A stretch of DNA of 64,000 nucleotides from Isoetes taiwanensis (GCA_021234155.1 JAJEKV010000066.1:7678364-7742363); one strand, 5' to 3'. Positions 24,865 through 35,290 are shown, counted from the first letter of the stretch. Translations and numbers: made by a program. The notes: a model not told the origin generated them from the sequence alone.

Positions 24865-25370
24865 TGTGTGCGGGGAGGTTGGAGCATAACGGATCGTGGC
24901 ACTGCGTGGTGAAAAAGAGGATTGCTTTCGGTGTCATCTAGCGGTGGTTGCTTCATGGCGGCGTGTACATCGCGGGAGTTGCGGGAAGTGTCGATATCGA
25001 AAAGTGATCAGCAGCGTTGGATTCGATTGCAAGGAGCGGATAGGGGTCAAGTAAGGCAGCTACGACACGGTCACGATCAAAAGTCATTTCTCCCCAAGGA
25101 TCGGCATATGACCGGGGGGATGGATGAGGACTTCGCGAGGTGGAGCACGAACGATAAATATTCCGAGCTTCTTGAATCGATGTACGAGAGAAAGGTTCCG
25201 CATTGTCGCGAAATGATCACACTTTGTTTGCAAGTCCATGGTGGCATTGAGATGACCATCGGTGATGACTAAGCGGTCCATGGCCCGGTAATGGATACTC
25301 TTTGCTGGCGGAGAAAAGGTGCGCCGACCAGCATTTCATAGTCACTGGATCCGCCGCCGACTTTCCAAAC

Positions 25371-25829
25371 TCAAATTCCATGGGAAGCGGAGATCACCAA
25401 TGTTGATGTGAAGAATAGGTGTGGCCTTGAGGTACGGCGTGATATGGCCATTAGCCAATTTGATGTCATATGGAGACACGAAAGAGTTGTGTGATGCCCA
25501 TTTGTTTTGCGGAGTTTATCCGAAGTGATGAGATTATTTGCGCTACCTCCATCGATTTGAACATGGTTGACTTTTTGATTCCCAGTGGCATGGGCCGTGG
25601 GTGTAGAGGTAGCCACGCCCCAACTAAAAGCGGTTGGGAGTGGTAGCTGGTCCTTGAGAAGCGGGGCGAGTTTTAAAATGGTTGCCAAGGTTAAAGGAAT
25701 TTTGATCTTGGCGAGCTCCTCTTGGAGTTCGAGAGAGGTACATGAGAAAAAGGATCTCTTTGGTTCCCAGTGCGGGAGTGCGTGGCGAGGGGGCGGCAAC
25801 TTCTTTGAGTAAGTCAACCTCGGCTGCAA
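25371..25829 (-). pseudogene. retropepsin-like protease region
   Basis: A 152-codon minus-strand frame contains VQIDGGSANNL, with the putative catalytic Asp at residue 93. The D-G-G-S form in place of DTGA or DTGS is seen in some Ty3 families. It sits between the gag zinc knuckle and RT, the normal place for protease. The upstream 90 residues read as a linker or the end of gag. Confidence 0.65.
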
Positions 25830-26599
25830 TATTGGGATATGTCACGAGGCGTGGAGGTTGAGATATTGAGGGGTATCTTGTCTTTGTTGAGCTCTAGTGG
25901 TGGCATGAACATTTGCCAATGCGCGACCTTCAGCGGCTTGCATGAGATTCAAAATGCTTTGGCGAACTTTGGGCATGACATTTGGCATGAGCTTTTCCAA
26001 GTCGGGTGCAAAGTGAACCTTTTTTTCGTCCTCATGAGGAATGGTGTGAGCTGCAAAAGGCGGGGTTCGCGTTTACGAATAATAGTCAAAGGGGCGTGAT
26101 GCCTTGGTGCGTGAAACTAAACCAACCCAATTTGTGGTACATCTTTGGAGGATTAAGTGCACGAAAAATTTCCTCTTGGGCTTGTTGATCCGGTGAGGTT
26201 GATTTCTTTGGAGCTGGTTGATAAGCGTGATTCTTTGGCGCTCTTGGTGGCTTCGAAGAAGAAGCGGTGCGGGCCTTGTTTGCCATTAGCAAAGCGAGTT
26301 GGTAAGCCGTGGGGACCGATGTGGTACGATTTGTGCGAGGAAGGCATGTACGAACTTGTGGAAGTTGAGGACACGCAGGTGGTGGTATGACCCCATTCTT
26401 GGCGGTGATAATGCTTGAGCTTTAGAAGGATCAAAAGGAGGGGCGTTGGTTGGATCCCGTGGTTGATCCGGTTCTTGATAGAGTTGCGTGGGCTGCACGA
26501 AGAGGTGGGCTGGCGATAGTCGCGATTATTCTTTGAGGTGTGGTTTGCACTTGATAAACCATTTTGTTGCGGAGCGGTGTGGGATGAGTCGCGAGTGCA

Positions 26600-27700
26600 C
26601 TCTTAGGTGGCATGATGCACATGTTGCATCGCTTGCAATGGCGGGCCATTGGTGGAGTTGCACTCATTGGCCAAATGGCCTTGGTATTTGCAAATATGGC
26701 ACCAGATTTGGTAGCGGTGGATTAAGCGTGTTGAGGCTGAACGGCCCGTTTGTGGAACTATGGCCGGGTGGAATGAGCGGGAGCTCTTGAAGAGCCGCCG
26801 CCTCGGGAGAAACATTGGCCGGAGTGATTGACAAGGTCGATGCTTTGCTCAAAGTTTTTGGGCAATGGTATTGATCATGAGTCGAATAGCGGGAGGAAGT
26901 CCTTGGAGAAACCGGACCAAAATGCGGCTCGTGTAGGGTACTCCTTGAGCTTACTTAGCGAGAATGTGAAGTCGATCCATAAAATCGAGGAGGAGACTCA
27001 GGTGGGCTCTTGTTGAAGTTCATTGAGTTGCTTGAGATGAAGTTGATCATCGTCAGTGGTTCCGTAATGAGACGAGAAGCGGTCGCATTTCGGACCGATC
27101 TTGTTTCAATGGCTTTTGTTGGACATGAGCCATTGATGAGGAAAACCGCATGGTGTGGTGGAAAAAGATGTGGAATTTCGGTTGAGGTTGCGGCGTGACC
27201 ATTTAGGACAGCTAGAGCCTCAAATTCTTCCATGTGGAACTGAGCACTTTGGTCTAACGGTTTGCCTTTCGTGTTGCCAAAGGTGGGATAAGTCGGTCAA
27301 GTCACGAAAGGTAGATGTGAAAGTCTTTGGGCTGGACGGGAAACATTATAGTGAGGGTATTGAGGTTGAGGTTGATGTGGCATTGTGCACGAAGGACCAC
27401 GATGAAGGGGTGGCTACTTGGTTGGCCAGAAATAGCGAACATTGGTTTTGAGAATCTGTAAGGTTATACTTGCGGGAAGAAGCGATGGGAAAGCGTAGGG
27501 AAAGGGATATTCTGGGTAGGCATAAAGGAGACATGTGGATGCCGTGCCCTGGGGGAGATGATGGTTCGCGAAGGAAGAGGCGTATGGCCTGAAGAATGAT
27601 GGATGTAGGCATGTTGGGGGTGTGAAAATGTCTGGTTGAGAAGGTTGAGCGATAAGGCTCACGATAGTGATAGGGGCCCGAGGTTGTGAGCAATGTTTGC
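26600..27700 (-). pseudogene. gag with CCHC zinc knuckle
   Basis: The clearest element is a CX2CX4HX4C knuckle at 26660-26701 (WCHICKYQGHLANEC), which binds genomic RNA in gag nucleocapsids. Upstream (toward 27700) the frames are Pro, Ser and Gln rich and shift repeatedly, as expected for a decayed gag leader and capsid. The start codon is not identifiable. The gag begins shortly after the 5' LTR ending at 27942 on this strand. Confidence 0.75.
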
Positions 27701-27941
27701 GGCTTGGGGAGGCTGGGGCGAGGCCCCGGACGAGGGGTGGGTGGCCTTGGTGAGCCCTAGGCGAAGATGGCCTCCCTCTATGTCATAAAAGCGGATCCAT
27801 ACATGTCACGAACAGTTTCCGCTGATGGCGCTCAAAGCGAGATCTGCCGATGCGAGAAAGGAGTTCTTACGGTGTGAAATTCCGGACGGAACATGGCGGA
27901 GAAGAAAGTAGGAGAAAATCGAACCCGGCGGCGTGGCTTGA

Positions 27942-28516
27942 TGTTTGGGAGTGCAGGTTGAGGGAACTCACGGAAAACAGTCCCTGTGAGGACCCGTGGA
28001 TCTAGCGGGGAGAGTCAGGGGGACTATGTCCGCAGCGGGATTTCTTTGAAAAAGAAGAAAAAGAAAGAAAAAGAGAACAAATGAGAGAAAGATGATAAGC
28101 TTCCTTGATATCAATGATGAAAATACATGAGCTCATAATATAGAAGGAGACAAGACTCAAAACTCATCTAAAACTTATGAGCTAACTCTACTCATATATA
28201 TAGTACAATGGCCTTGGGCCCAATATAGAACACTCGGTGATCTCGGTGCCGACTCACGGAAGGAGGCGATTTGCAGGAATGTTGGCGGTGCCTCTTGAAG
28301 TGCCTAGAATCTTATTTTGTGGCCTTGGCGGTGGCGGGCGATCACTTGTCTGGCGCCTCTTGTTGGCTTGACCAAAGGCTTTGATTTGCGTGGTCTGGCT
28401 GCTTGGTCTTAGCGAGCCTTGGATGTCGACCCGTGGTTGGTTGAGGATCCTTGAGCTTGACACAGTGCATGCGGTATGCATGAATAGTCACATACCGGGA
28501 GGCCGCGGGACTAACA
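27942..28516 (-). repeat. 5' LTR of the Athila/Tat-like element
   Basis: 575 bp, TGTTTGGG at the left and CTAACA at the right on the plus strand, giving inverted TGTT/AACA ends. The right flank CTAAG matches the left flank of the other LTR. A TATATATA box on the minus strand (28193-28203) is conserved in the other LTR, which supports it as the element promoter. Confidence 0.9.
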
Positions 28517-28523
28517 CTAAGCC

Positions 28524-28606
28524 CCTTGCCCGAAGGCTTATCACTAGGGTTTTCCTCGAAAACCCGAAAGGCGAGGTTTTTAATCCGGTGATAAGCTTTC
28601 GGCAGG
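28524..28606. repeat. 83-bp imperfect hairpin
   Basis: The left arm, with blocks gaaggcttatcac and cctcg, pairs with the right arm, with blocks cgagg and gtgataagctttc. Outer bases (cct.gcc / ggcagg) also pair. Inside is a perfect small hairpin gggtttt-cctcg-aaaaccc. It lies three bases from the CTAAG duplication of the large retrotransposon. A foldback element or structured RNA region are both possible. Confidence 0.75.
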
Positions 28607-30170
28607 TACATCAGCCACTCATCTATTAGCATTGTATTTGTTTTTGGGGTTCAAATATTATAATTGGATTTTCCCTTTATTTTTCGTGGGTAGTTCGCAT
28701 GTGTGCGGCTATCCACTGTCCACCATTGTAGAAATCTGCTGAGATGAATGAGAAGCCTATCTATCGGCCGGCTTTGTGTCTCTCGCGAGTCCCTTCCCAG
28801 AATCCCATCGATCCGAGCCATCGGATCGCCATTCTGGAAAGGGACGAGCGCCTATATTAGGCCTTTCCCGTTTTGGCTCGGTTATCGGCGTCTTCTCACA
28901 GCAGCTCTTCTTCTTGGTGGCCTAGGCATGTCTGGTCTTAAACTCCATGGTAAAGTTCTTCTTTCCAAGTCGGTCACACGTTTTCGATCATAACTGGAGA
29001 TCCAGAACTCCATTTCAGCTAAAATTTGTTGTTTGGAAATCTATCTCAGAAATCTTTCTGTAGGTATGTGATTTGCATATGTTTGAGTAATCTTTCCACA
29101 TCAAAATATATTTGATTTGCACATATTTCGGGCTGCAAATAGAGAACTCCAAAAACTCTGAAGCACTTTGGGTATTGCCCACACGTTTTTGATCGTCTCC
29201 GGAGAACCAAAACTCCGTCTCAGCTGAAATTTATTACGTTGAGTAGAGATATTCCTGAAGGCATATATTTTGCACGTGATTAAATACTATTTCCATAGCA
29301 AAACCACATATTCCAATCCTACACCTCCACTTTTAGATGGATATTACATTTTCATTCATATCTATTTCTCTAAAACTTTGTTTCTAAAGTTGCACCATTG
29401 GAAAGCTCTCTTAGAGCTCTTTCACAAGGGATTTAATTTGCTGATGTCTGGCCAGGGATGCCGAGCAAAAATAGCAGATTTCCATTTTTGGTTTTAGGGT
29501 TTTCATCGTCCTATTTTCCAGCACTATGTGTATGGTTTCCACATGTTTGTTTAAGATCTGAGAGGAGAAAACAACAAATTTGCAACCTGGTTTTAAGGCA
29601 AGATTCAAAGGGTGTGATACCATCCAATCACCTTGGATTCAAGCATTTGCATGATGGAGGGTGTCTGTAAGGAGGAGACCATTGCAACTTTTCATTTCAG
29701 ATAAGTGCCCATAAGGTGTTGCACTAGAGGCTGCGCTTGATTTTTGTATTTGGACACTTTCAGACGAGTGTCTATAAGGTGAAAAATCCTGCGCCCACTT
29801 CTTGCACTTGGAGGCATCACCTTGAATTCAAACATTTGCATGTTGAACTCTCAGACATGTGTCTGTAAGGAGAAAACCATTGCTACTATTTATCTCAGAT
29901 AAGCGTCTCTAATGTTGCAGAGGTTACACTAGGGGCTATGCTTGAATTCTACATTTGGGCATTTTTAGACAGGTGGCCGTAGAAGGTGACAAAGCCTACG
30001 TCTGCTCTTACACTTGGAGTCTTTCAGACAGGTGTCTGTAACAGAGCAGGGGTTGTGTGTGATCAAAGTGCTTGGAGGCTTTTAGACAAGCGTCTAGCCC
30101 TGCGTCCCTTCATCTCACCCCATTGATATGCATGTGGATGGTGCTAACACGTAGTCCCCTCTACCTAGAC
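28607..30170. other. leader-like region with duplications and repeated small palindromes
   Basis: No coding region. A block of about 90 bases occurs twice (28976-29060 and 29188-29270) with shared cacacgttttngatc, ctcagctgaaat-like and gcatat text. From 29655 to 30100 a short palindromic motif (tcagaca-gg-tgtctgtaagg and variants) recurs about eight times. The region ends at the start of the coiled-coil ORF and may be its 5' leader or an LTR remnant. Confidence 0.5.
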
Positions 30171-30911
30171 ATGGCAGAAAAAGTTCTCTTGGGAGAGTAC
30201 ATAGATGTTAACCCCAATCGCAAACCAGATGACATAGGCAAAATTGACAGATGCACACTGAAAAAAGAAGCATGGGTGAAGTCTTGTGCAACAAGCATAG
30301 CTCATCAGGCATATGACAGATACTCCAGCCTAGCAGCAAGCCGCATCTTTGCATCGATGCCACCAGACCAAGCACTTGAGGAGCACTGGAAATATGTTCA
30401 AGCAATGGTAGAAGGCAACACAATTCAAATTGCTTGCTTGGCAGAGGAGATGCAAGCCTCCCATATTCAAATTGCTCAAGAGGCAGCTGACTACTAAAAA
30501 GCAATGTGTTTCTAGCATGGAGACCCGCCTACAACAGCTTGAGGATGGCTTTTTCCTAGCACACTATGAAAGGCAGAAGGACAACCAGAGTCTCGCTGAC
30601 TTGTAGGCTCGCATGGACTCCTTGTCAACTGCCATGGAAGCCATGACACACGACCGGCAACGTGCTGAGCAGGAGATAATGACAACCATCTCCCACCTTC
30701 AATCAAAAGCTGAGAAGGCCTCTACGGTGATGCGAAGAGTCCAGGTCATCTTTGAAGAGAACCGGTCACAATTAAGAGCCCTCCAAAGTAGGATCAACAC
30801 ACAAGAAGTGGCCTCATCGGCCGTAAACCCTATGCTAGACTCTCGCTTACCGAAACTGGAGCAGAGCGCCACAGCTCGAGATCGAAAGGTGCAGGGGTTG
30901 CAAGCAGCCGT
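30171..30911 (+). pseudogene. coiled-coil gag-like protein, copy 1
   Basis: The reading starts at ATG 30171 (MAEKVLLGEYIDVNPN) and is open to a TAA at 30495-30497. After a frameshift it resumes at ATG 30517 (METRLQQLEDGFFLAHYERQ), passes a TAG at 30604-30606 where Gln would fit, and continues RMDSLSTAMEAM, EIMTTISHLQSKAEKAS and LRALQSRIN. The product would be a largely helical, charged protein of about 250 residues with heptad-like spacing. No zinc knuckle or enzyme motif is seen. It is homologous to the minus-strand remnant at 7740-8196. An LTR-like segment cuts it at 30913. Function unknown; a gag-like role is inferred from its position before retroelement sequence. Confidence 0.55.
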
Positions 30912-30912
30912 C

Positions 30913-31096
30913 TGTTGCCCCCAGAGGGCAACATGCTAATTATGGTCTATGCATTTAAACTAGGTCAAATTACTTTGGAAGACTAGGTCAAAGATTGGAA
31001 GACTTGGTAGTCAATGTTGATGTGGAGGTCCAAGAGATGCTTACTTTTCAAGTCAACAAGTTCTCAAGTTAAAAAGTTCACAAGAGGTTATTTTCA
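30913..31096 (+). repeat. LTR 5'-end fragment (copy of 32856-33040)
   Basis: It begins TGTTGCCCCCAGAGGGCAAC and matches 32856-33040 base for base except for a handful of substitutions. The first 21 bases form a hairpin (tgttgccc / gggcaaca). It stops at cacaagagg and is joined directly to pol sequence, so most of this LTR, any primer site and gag are missing. Confidence 0.8.
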
Positions 31097-31101
31097 AAAC
31101 C

Positions 31102-32181
31102 ATGTCTGCTGAAGAGTTTAGGGTGTACCTAGATGACCTTTGTCTGGGTTCTCACTCTACTAATCATGTGGAATTACTTGCAAAAATTTGCTCTTTATGC
31201 AGGAGTTTAGGAGTTAATCTAAATCCAAAAAAGTGCATCTTTTTTGCATCGAAAGGACAGCTTTTAGGACATGAAGTATCCAACCAAGGTATTCAAGTTG
31301 CTCAAGATAAGATTGAAGCCCTCAAAAAGCTAGCACCCCCCAAGAATTTAAAGCAGGTTAAGAGCTTTATTGGTATGACAAGTTTCTTTAGAATGTATAT
31401 TCCAAATTTTGCTCATATCTTGAGTCCCATTTCTAAGTTGACCAGGGTAGGTAAATTTTCTAAGTCTGAAAGCAAGCACATACCTATCACACATGGACTT
31501 CAGAATGCCAAGAGGCTTTTGACTTTCTCATTTCATCCATATGTGAAGCTACTCTTTTGAAAAAACCAGATCTGAGCATGCCATTTGAAGTTTATATCAC
31601 TGTTACTAAAAAGGCCATAGGTTTAGCCATTTTGCAGGATAAGCATACCATAGTTTTTGCAAGTAAACAACGGTCTGCTCTTGAAGAAAGATACACCAGA
31701 ATAGAAAAAAATGCTGCTGCTCTCATGTTTCTTATTAATAGACAAGGACATTTGCTTCTGAAAAGCCTACATGAAGCAAAACCCAATGGGTTTGCTATTT
31801 GGTAAGGCAACTAATAAACCAAAGATCCAGAGATGGGCTTGTAAGTTGCAAAGTTATGATATTTCTGTAAAGGAGTTGCATTTGGCACGAAATCCTAGCC
31901 TCTACTTGCCTTACATATTTTTTGACCATGAAGATGAATTGGATACTACTGACACTTCACTTGCAGTGGCACACTTAGAGGCAACTCAACGAGATCCAGC
32001 CAAGGGAGGATGGCAGCAACCTATTAGAGATTTTCTACAATATGGGATCATCTCTCCAAGCTTCACTCCAAGTCATAAAAGGAGATTCAAGGACAAGTGC
32101 AGACAATTCAAGCTGATAGACAATGTCTTGTGCAAAGTTAATCGAGATGGAATCTTGTTTTATGTTTATAGGATGGTCTGA
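31102..32181 (+). pseudogene. Ty3-type RT/RNase H/integrase-N fragment
   Basis: Three frames join in order. 31102-31560 begins inside the RT palm with VYLDDLCLGS (catalytic YLDD) and has GVNLNPKKCIFFASKGQLLG and KSFIGMTSFFRMYIPNFAHI, the thumb. 31557-31805 is RNase H (KPDLSMPFEVYIT, IVFASKQRSALEERY, IEKNAAA). 31771-32181 carries the RNase H end and the start of integrase (KLIDNVLCKVNRDGI). The 5' half of RT, the protease and gag are deleted. RNase H running into integrase supports an LTR retrotransposon over an integrase-less pararetrovirus. I cannot tell whether it belongs with the LTR fragments on either side. Confidence 0.8.
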
Positions 32182-32855
32182 CCAGACAACAGTACAAATG
32201 ATCTCAAGAAAAGGGTTGTTACTAATGATTACCAAGTGTCATATGCAGGAGCATCCTTCTTCCATTTTTATTCATCTGCCTCAAAGCATTCCTACCACCC
32301 GTTCAGCCTTCTATTCTTTTCTTCCATACCTTAACAGCACTCTGCAAAATCACCTTCACCATCATAGCAGAGTTGCAAGGTTTTGAGACTAATTAGTTTG
32401 TGTGTTTCCATGACAGGTGCACTCTTCCTCCATTTTTTCATCTGTCATAAGTAGCCCTACCTTCCATTTAAACTTCTTATTCTTGTTTTCATTCCCAAGA
32501 GAAGAAAAGCACTCTGCAATTCATCTTTACCACCATAGCAGAGTTGCAATTTTGAAGGTCAAGGAGAAGACATGCATTTTTTTGTTTTGGCAAAATCTCA
32601 ATACTTGCACACTCACTTCTTCATCTCCATTCCATCACCACCCTGTCATGTTCACATTCACTCCTACCTTTTTTCACTCACCACACTCCACTCACATCAT
32701 TCCATCACCACATTCACACTCATTTCATCAACATTTGCACTTCACACTTTCACTCCACCACTTAGGCACCTTGGCACAAGTTGAAGACCCCTCCCTATAT
32801 TCACTTTTGGTACTATATGGCTGAGGGGACCAGCCATTTTCTTGTTTTGGCGAGA
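32182..32855. other. non-coding, C/A/T-rich with a duplicated segment
   Basis: A segment of about 43 bases with ccaccatagcagagttgcaa occurs at 32340-32382 and 32509-32551. From about 32620 to 32760 the sequence is CA/CT-rich low-complexity (cactcac, ccatcacc). I see no gene; the open frames at 32417-32824 are products of composition. Confidence 0.6.
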
Positions 32856-33729
32856 TGTTGTGCCCAAAGGGCAACATGCTAATTATGGTCTATGCATTTA
32901 AACTAGGTCAAATTACTTTGGAAGACTAGGTCAAAGATTGGAAGACTTAGTAGCCAACGTTGACGTGGAGGTCCAAGAGATGCTTACTTTTCAAGTCAAC
33001 AAGTTCTCAAGTTAAAAAGTTCACAAGAGGTATTTTATTTGAGATCAAATGCTTAGTCAAGAATATTCCCTAGGAGAATCTGGGTTATGAAATTTGGAAG
33101 ACATTTCTTTGAAGTTTGGAAGATATAGAGTTTGGAAGACCCCTGCATACATGGCTCAAAATCTTGCCTTCTCCCCTCACTCATTTCCATACTTAAACCT
33201 TATTTCCACTTACCCATTTACTTAACCATTGGAGCCTACATTATCATGGCCATAAAATATCATCATGGACTCCATCATTTTTTCCTCCTCCTTGCCAAAA
33301 TCCTTAACCTCACCCCTTTTTCCTCACCATTGCTCCATAGTTCTTCCAATTCCCCATGAGCTCTTATGCCTACATTTGCCATTTCCTATGGGTTCTAATG
33401 TCTACACTTGCTCCTATGGTATATTCCTACCCCAAAGCCTAAAGATGCTCTAAGAATATCTTATGATTCTCTCCTAAGGGTGTGAAGTTCCTATGGCCTT
33501 AAAATGCTTCAAAAATCCTTTGTTTATTTTGGAGAGAACTTCAAAACCATGCTCGAGTAATTCCAGTTTATCAAACCTTCAGCTAGCACGCCGGATCCGT
33601 GGGGAACGGCCATGATTATGTAAAATAACATTTTTGTATCAATGTAATTCGGTCTATAATACAAATCTTGTTTTGACTTCTTATTCAGCGTACGATTTTC
33701 TTTCTTTTATATATGTATATTGAAAACAA

Positions 33730-33761
<32 letters not shown>

Positions 33762-33766
33762 ACACA
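32856..33766 (+). mobile_element. 0.9-kb LTR, probable 5' LTR of the downstream unit
   Basis: It begins TGTTGTGCCCAAAGGGCAAC, matching the LTR fragment at 30913, and plausibly ends at tacaca near 33766. The end is set by a tRNA-like primer site that follows eight bases on. A (TAAA)n run at 33729-33760 lies just before the end. No matching LTR is found at the other side of the unit; the next LTR (41430-43070) is unrelated in sequence. Confidence 0.55.
33729..33760. repeat. (TAAA)n microsatellite
   Basis: About seven to eight tandem taaa units with minor edge variation. Confidence 0.9.
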
Positions 33767-33774
33767 TAATTAGC

Positions 33775-33795
33775 TGGCGCCTCGAACGCCGTGCC
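33775..33795 (+). promoter_or_regulatory. candidate primer-binding site
   Basis: The sequence tggcgcctcgaacgccgtgc starts with TGGCGCC, as in the tRNA-primed sites of Athila/Tat elements. It lies just inside the presumed LTR end. The rest matches only loosely, so the assignment is tentative. Confidence 0.4.
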
Positions 33796-33883
33796 CGGAA
33801 GTTTAAAAGTGACATTTCCTTTAGGGTTTTCATTCACTTTCTTATTCCTTCCGTTTTCTTCCTCCTATTTTCCGCCAGCAGCA

Positions 33884-35290
33884 ATGGACTACGCTGGGCG
33901 TTTGGCATGGTACATGGGAGGCGAGCAGTGGGATCCCCAGGTTCCATACCCTCTTTTGGATCCCATGTTGCAGTGTAGAGTCGACCTTATCGACAATATG
34001 CGAGCACACCCTGATTATGACACCTTCTTAGAGTTTTATGACGAAGAAATCCTGCCCCAGGCAGAGTTTTTCGGAGAGCCGCCTCAACCCTATCTCCATA
34101 GGGATATCTTAGAGCACATGTTTGGAGATGACCGTCACATCTATGATCTTCTTAAGGGCATTGTCAGACGTGCTAAGCACGCCCCCATTATTGACTGTGG
34201 CTCTAACGAGCTATACTTTGAGGCCCAGTTTGCCCTTGCCCTTATCATGGATAGGTATGTTGACGGCACCGACACGGCTTTAGAGCAAGCCAAGTTCCCA
34301 CTTCCCCCAGATCCTGAGGAGGATGAGCAGATAAGCTATGCCGACTTTGTAAGATGGAAGAAATTGGCCGCAGAGAAGCCTTTACCTCGTAGTAAGGGCC
34401 AAGCTCTTGTCGGCTTAAGCTCCCTTCCTACTATTAAGGTTGGGGATCAAGATTACTTGCTGCTGAGCGATATTCAATGGGCATATCAGCATATCGCCAA
34501 TAAGGGCAAGCAAAAGACGGCTCATCTCCTCTATGAGCTGGCCGAGTATTGTCAGGGTCAGAACGACTTCATCGATTATTCTCGACCCGTCTATGTGCCA
34601 GAGATACACCAACTGCTCAACTATCAGCCTCTTGATGTTGAGCCTATCAGCACACTGCTATCCTTACGCCAGTTAATGATTCAGGGTACTCCGTCCTCAA
34701 TTCCTGAATCGGCTTTCCATGCTACGGGCCCACATGTGCCCAACATCAACGATGTCGTCGTCAAGATCGAAGACGACCCAACTATGGAGGATCTATGTGA
34801 TGAAGGCCAGTATGCTCAGGAGGAGAAAGATTTTGCCATGGAAGAGGAACTGCCCCAGAACTTGGAGTCTGAATTGGCTTCTTCAACCCATCCGACGGTT
34901 CAGGGGTTGGAATGCCATATTACCCGGTTCTTCTTGTCGGCTTTTACAAGCAGACAAGTTCTCTTCTTTGCTAAAGCAATTGCACCTGAAGCAGAGGCGG
35001 CTGTATGGGCACTCAGGGCACTTTCGACCACAGCCGGCCATAAGAAGTTAGCCCCTAACCTTGAGATCGTCCTGGTAAATCGTGATCTAGCCATTGCAGT
35101 ATTTGACCACGATATCGGTTCTTGGATGAACATGAGTCTGCTGGTTGCAGCGCCATTGGCTACAAATGTTCCTCCAGAGATAGCTTCATCAGCTGCCTCA
35201 TCAGTGAACCCTAGTGTGCTACTCCTGCAGCACCGACCAGAGCCTGAGTTTGATACCCAAGCACGAGATGTTGAAGGGTCGACCTCTTAG
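33884..35290 (+). CDS. uncharacterised 468-residue protein (intact ORF behind an LTR)
   Basis: I chose ATG 33884 because a pyrimidine-rich leader ends in ccagcagcaATGGAC, a good plant start context. An upstream in-frame ATG at 33791 would add 31 hydrophobic residues that look like translated leader. The protein is acidic and probably soluble. Its N-terminus reads MDYAGRLAWYMGGEQWDPQ, the middle DFVRWKKLAAEKPLPRSKGQ and IKVGDQDYLLLSDIQWAYQH, and the C-terminus is a low-complexity Ser/Ala/Pro/Glu tail. I see no zinc knuckle, protease, RT, membrane segment or signal peptide, and I recognise no family. It follows an LTR and a candidate primer site, and a second short coding segment follows it. 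It is the longest frame in the window and unbroken, while neighbouring gag-pol is full of frameshifts. It may be an extra ORF of an LTR element, a divergent gag, or a captured host gene. Confidence 0.7.
   Translation: MDYAGRLAWYMGGEQWDPQVPYPLLDPMLQCRVDLIDNMRAHPDYDTFLEFYDEEILPQAEFFGEPPQPYLHRDILEHMFGDDRHIYDLLKGIVRRAKHAPIIDCGSNELYFEAQFALALIMDRYVDGTDTALEQAKFPLPPDPEEDEQISYADFVRWKKLAAEKPLPRSKGQALVGLSSLPTIKVGDQDYLLLSDIQWAYQHIANKGKQKTAHLLYELAEYCQGQNDFIDYSRPVYVPEIHQLLNYQPLDVEPISTLLSLRQLMIQGTPSSIPESAFHATGPHVPNINDVVVKIEDDPTMEDLCDEGQYAQEEKDFAMEEELPQNLESELASSTHPTVQGLECHITRFFLSAFTSRQVLFFAKAIAPEAEAAVWALRALSTTAGHKKLAPNLEIVLVNRDLAIAVFDHDIGSWMNMSLLVAAPLATNVPPEIASSAASSVNPSVLLLQHRPEPEFDTQARDVEGSTS

Larger units (their letters stand above)
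17547..28516 (-). mobile_element. complete but decayed Athila/Tat-like Ty3 retrotransposon
   Basis: The 10,970-bp element lies on the minus strand between 5-bp target duplications CTAAG (17542-17546 and 28517-28521). LTRs are at 17547-18126 (3') and 27942-28516 (5'), each starting TGTT and ending AACA or a degraded form on the plus strand. Internal order from the 5' LTR is gag with zinc knuckle, protease, reverse transcriptase, RNase H and integrase, then about 4 kb of unassigned sequence. The domain order and the RT motif resembling DDFS place it in the Athila/Tat side of Ty3 elements. The LTRs carry many indels relative to each other, so the insertion is old. I could not confirm a canonical primer-binding site after the 5' LTR. 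Confidence 0.9.

Noticed and set aside
31102-32181. Endogenous pararetrovirus (caulimovirid) polymerase
   Set aside because: RNase H runs on into an integrase N-terminal segment and LTR sequence flanks it, which fits a Ty3 retrotransposon.
32417-32824. 135-codon plus ORF rich in His, Ser, Thr and Phe
   Set aside because: Composition effect of a CA/CT-rich low-complexity stretch.
33791-33883. Signal peptide at the start of the 499-codon version of the unknown ORF
   Set aside because: The hydrophobic run is a translated T/C-rich leader; the ATG at 33884 has better context.
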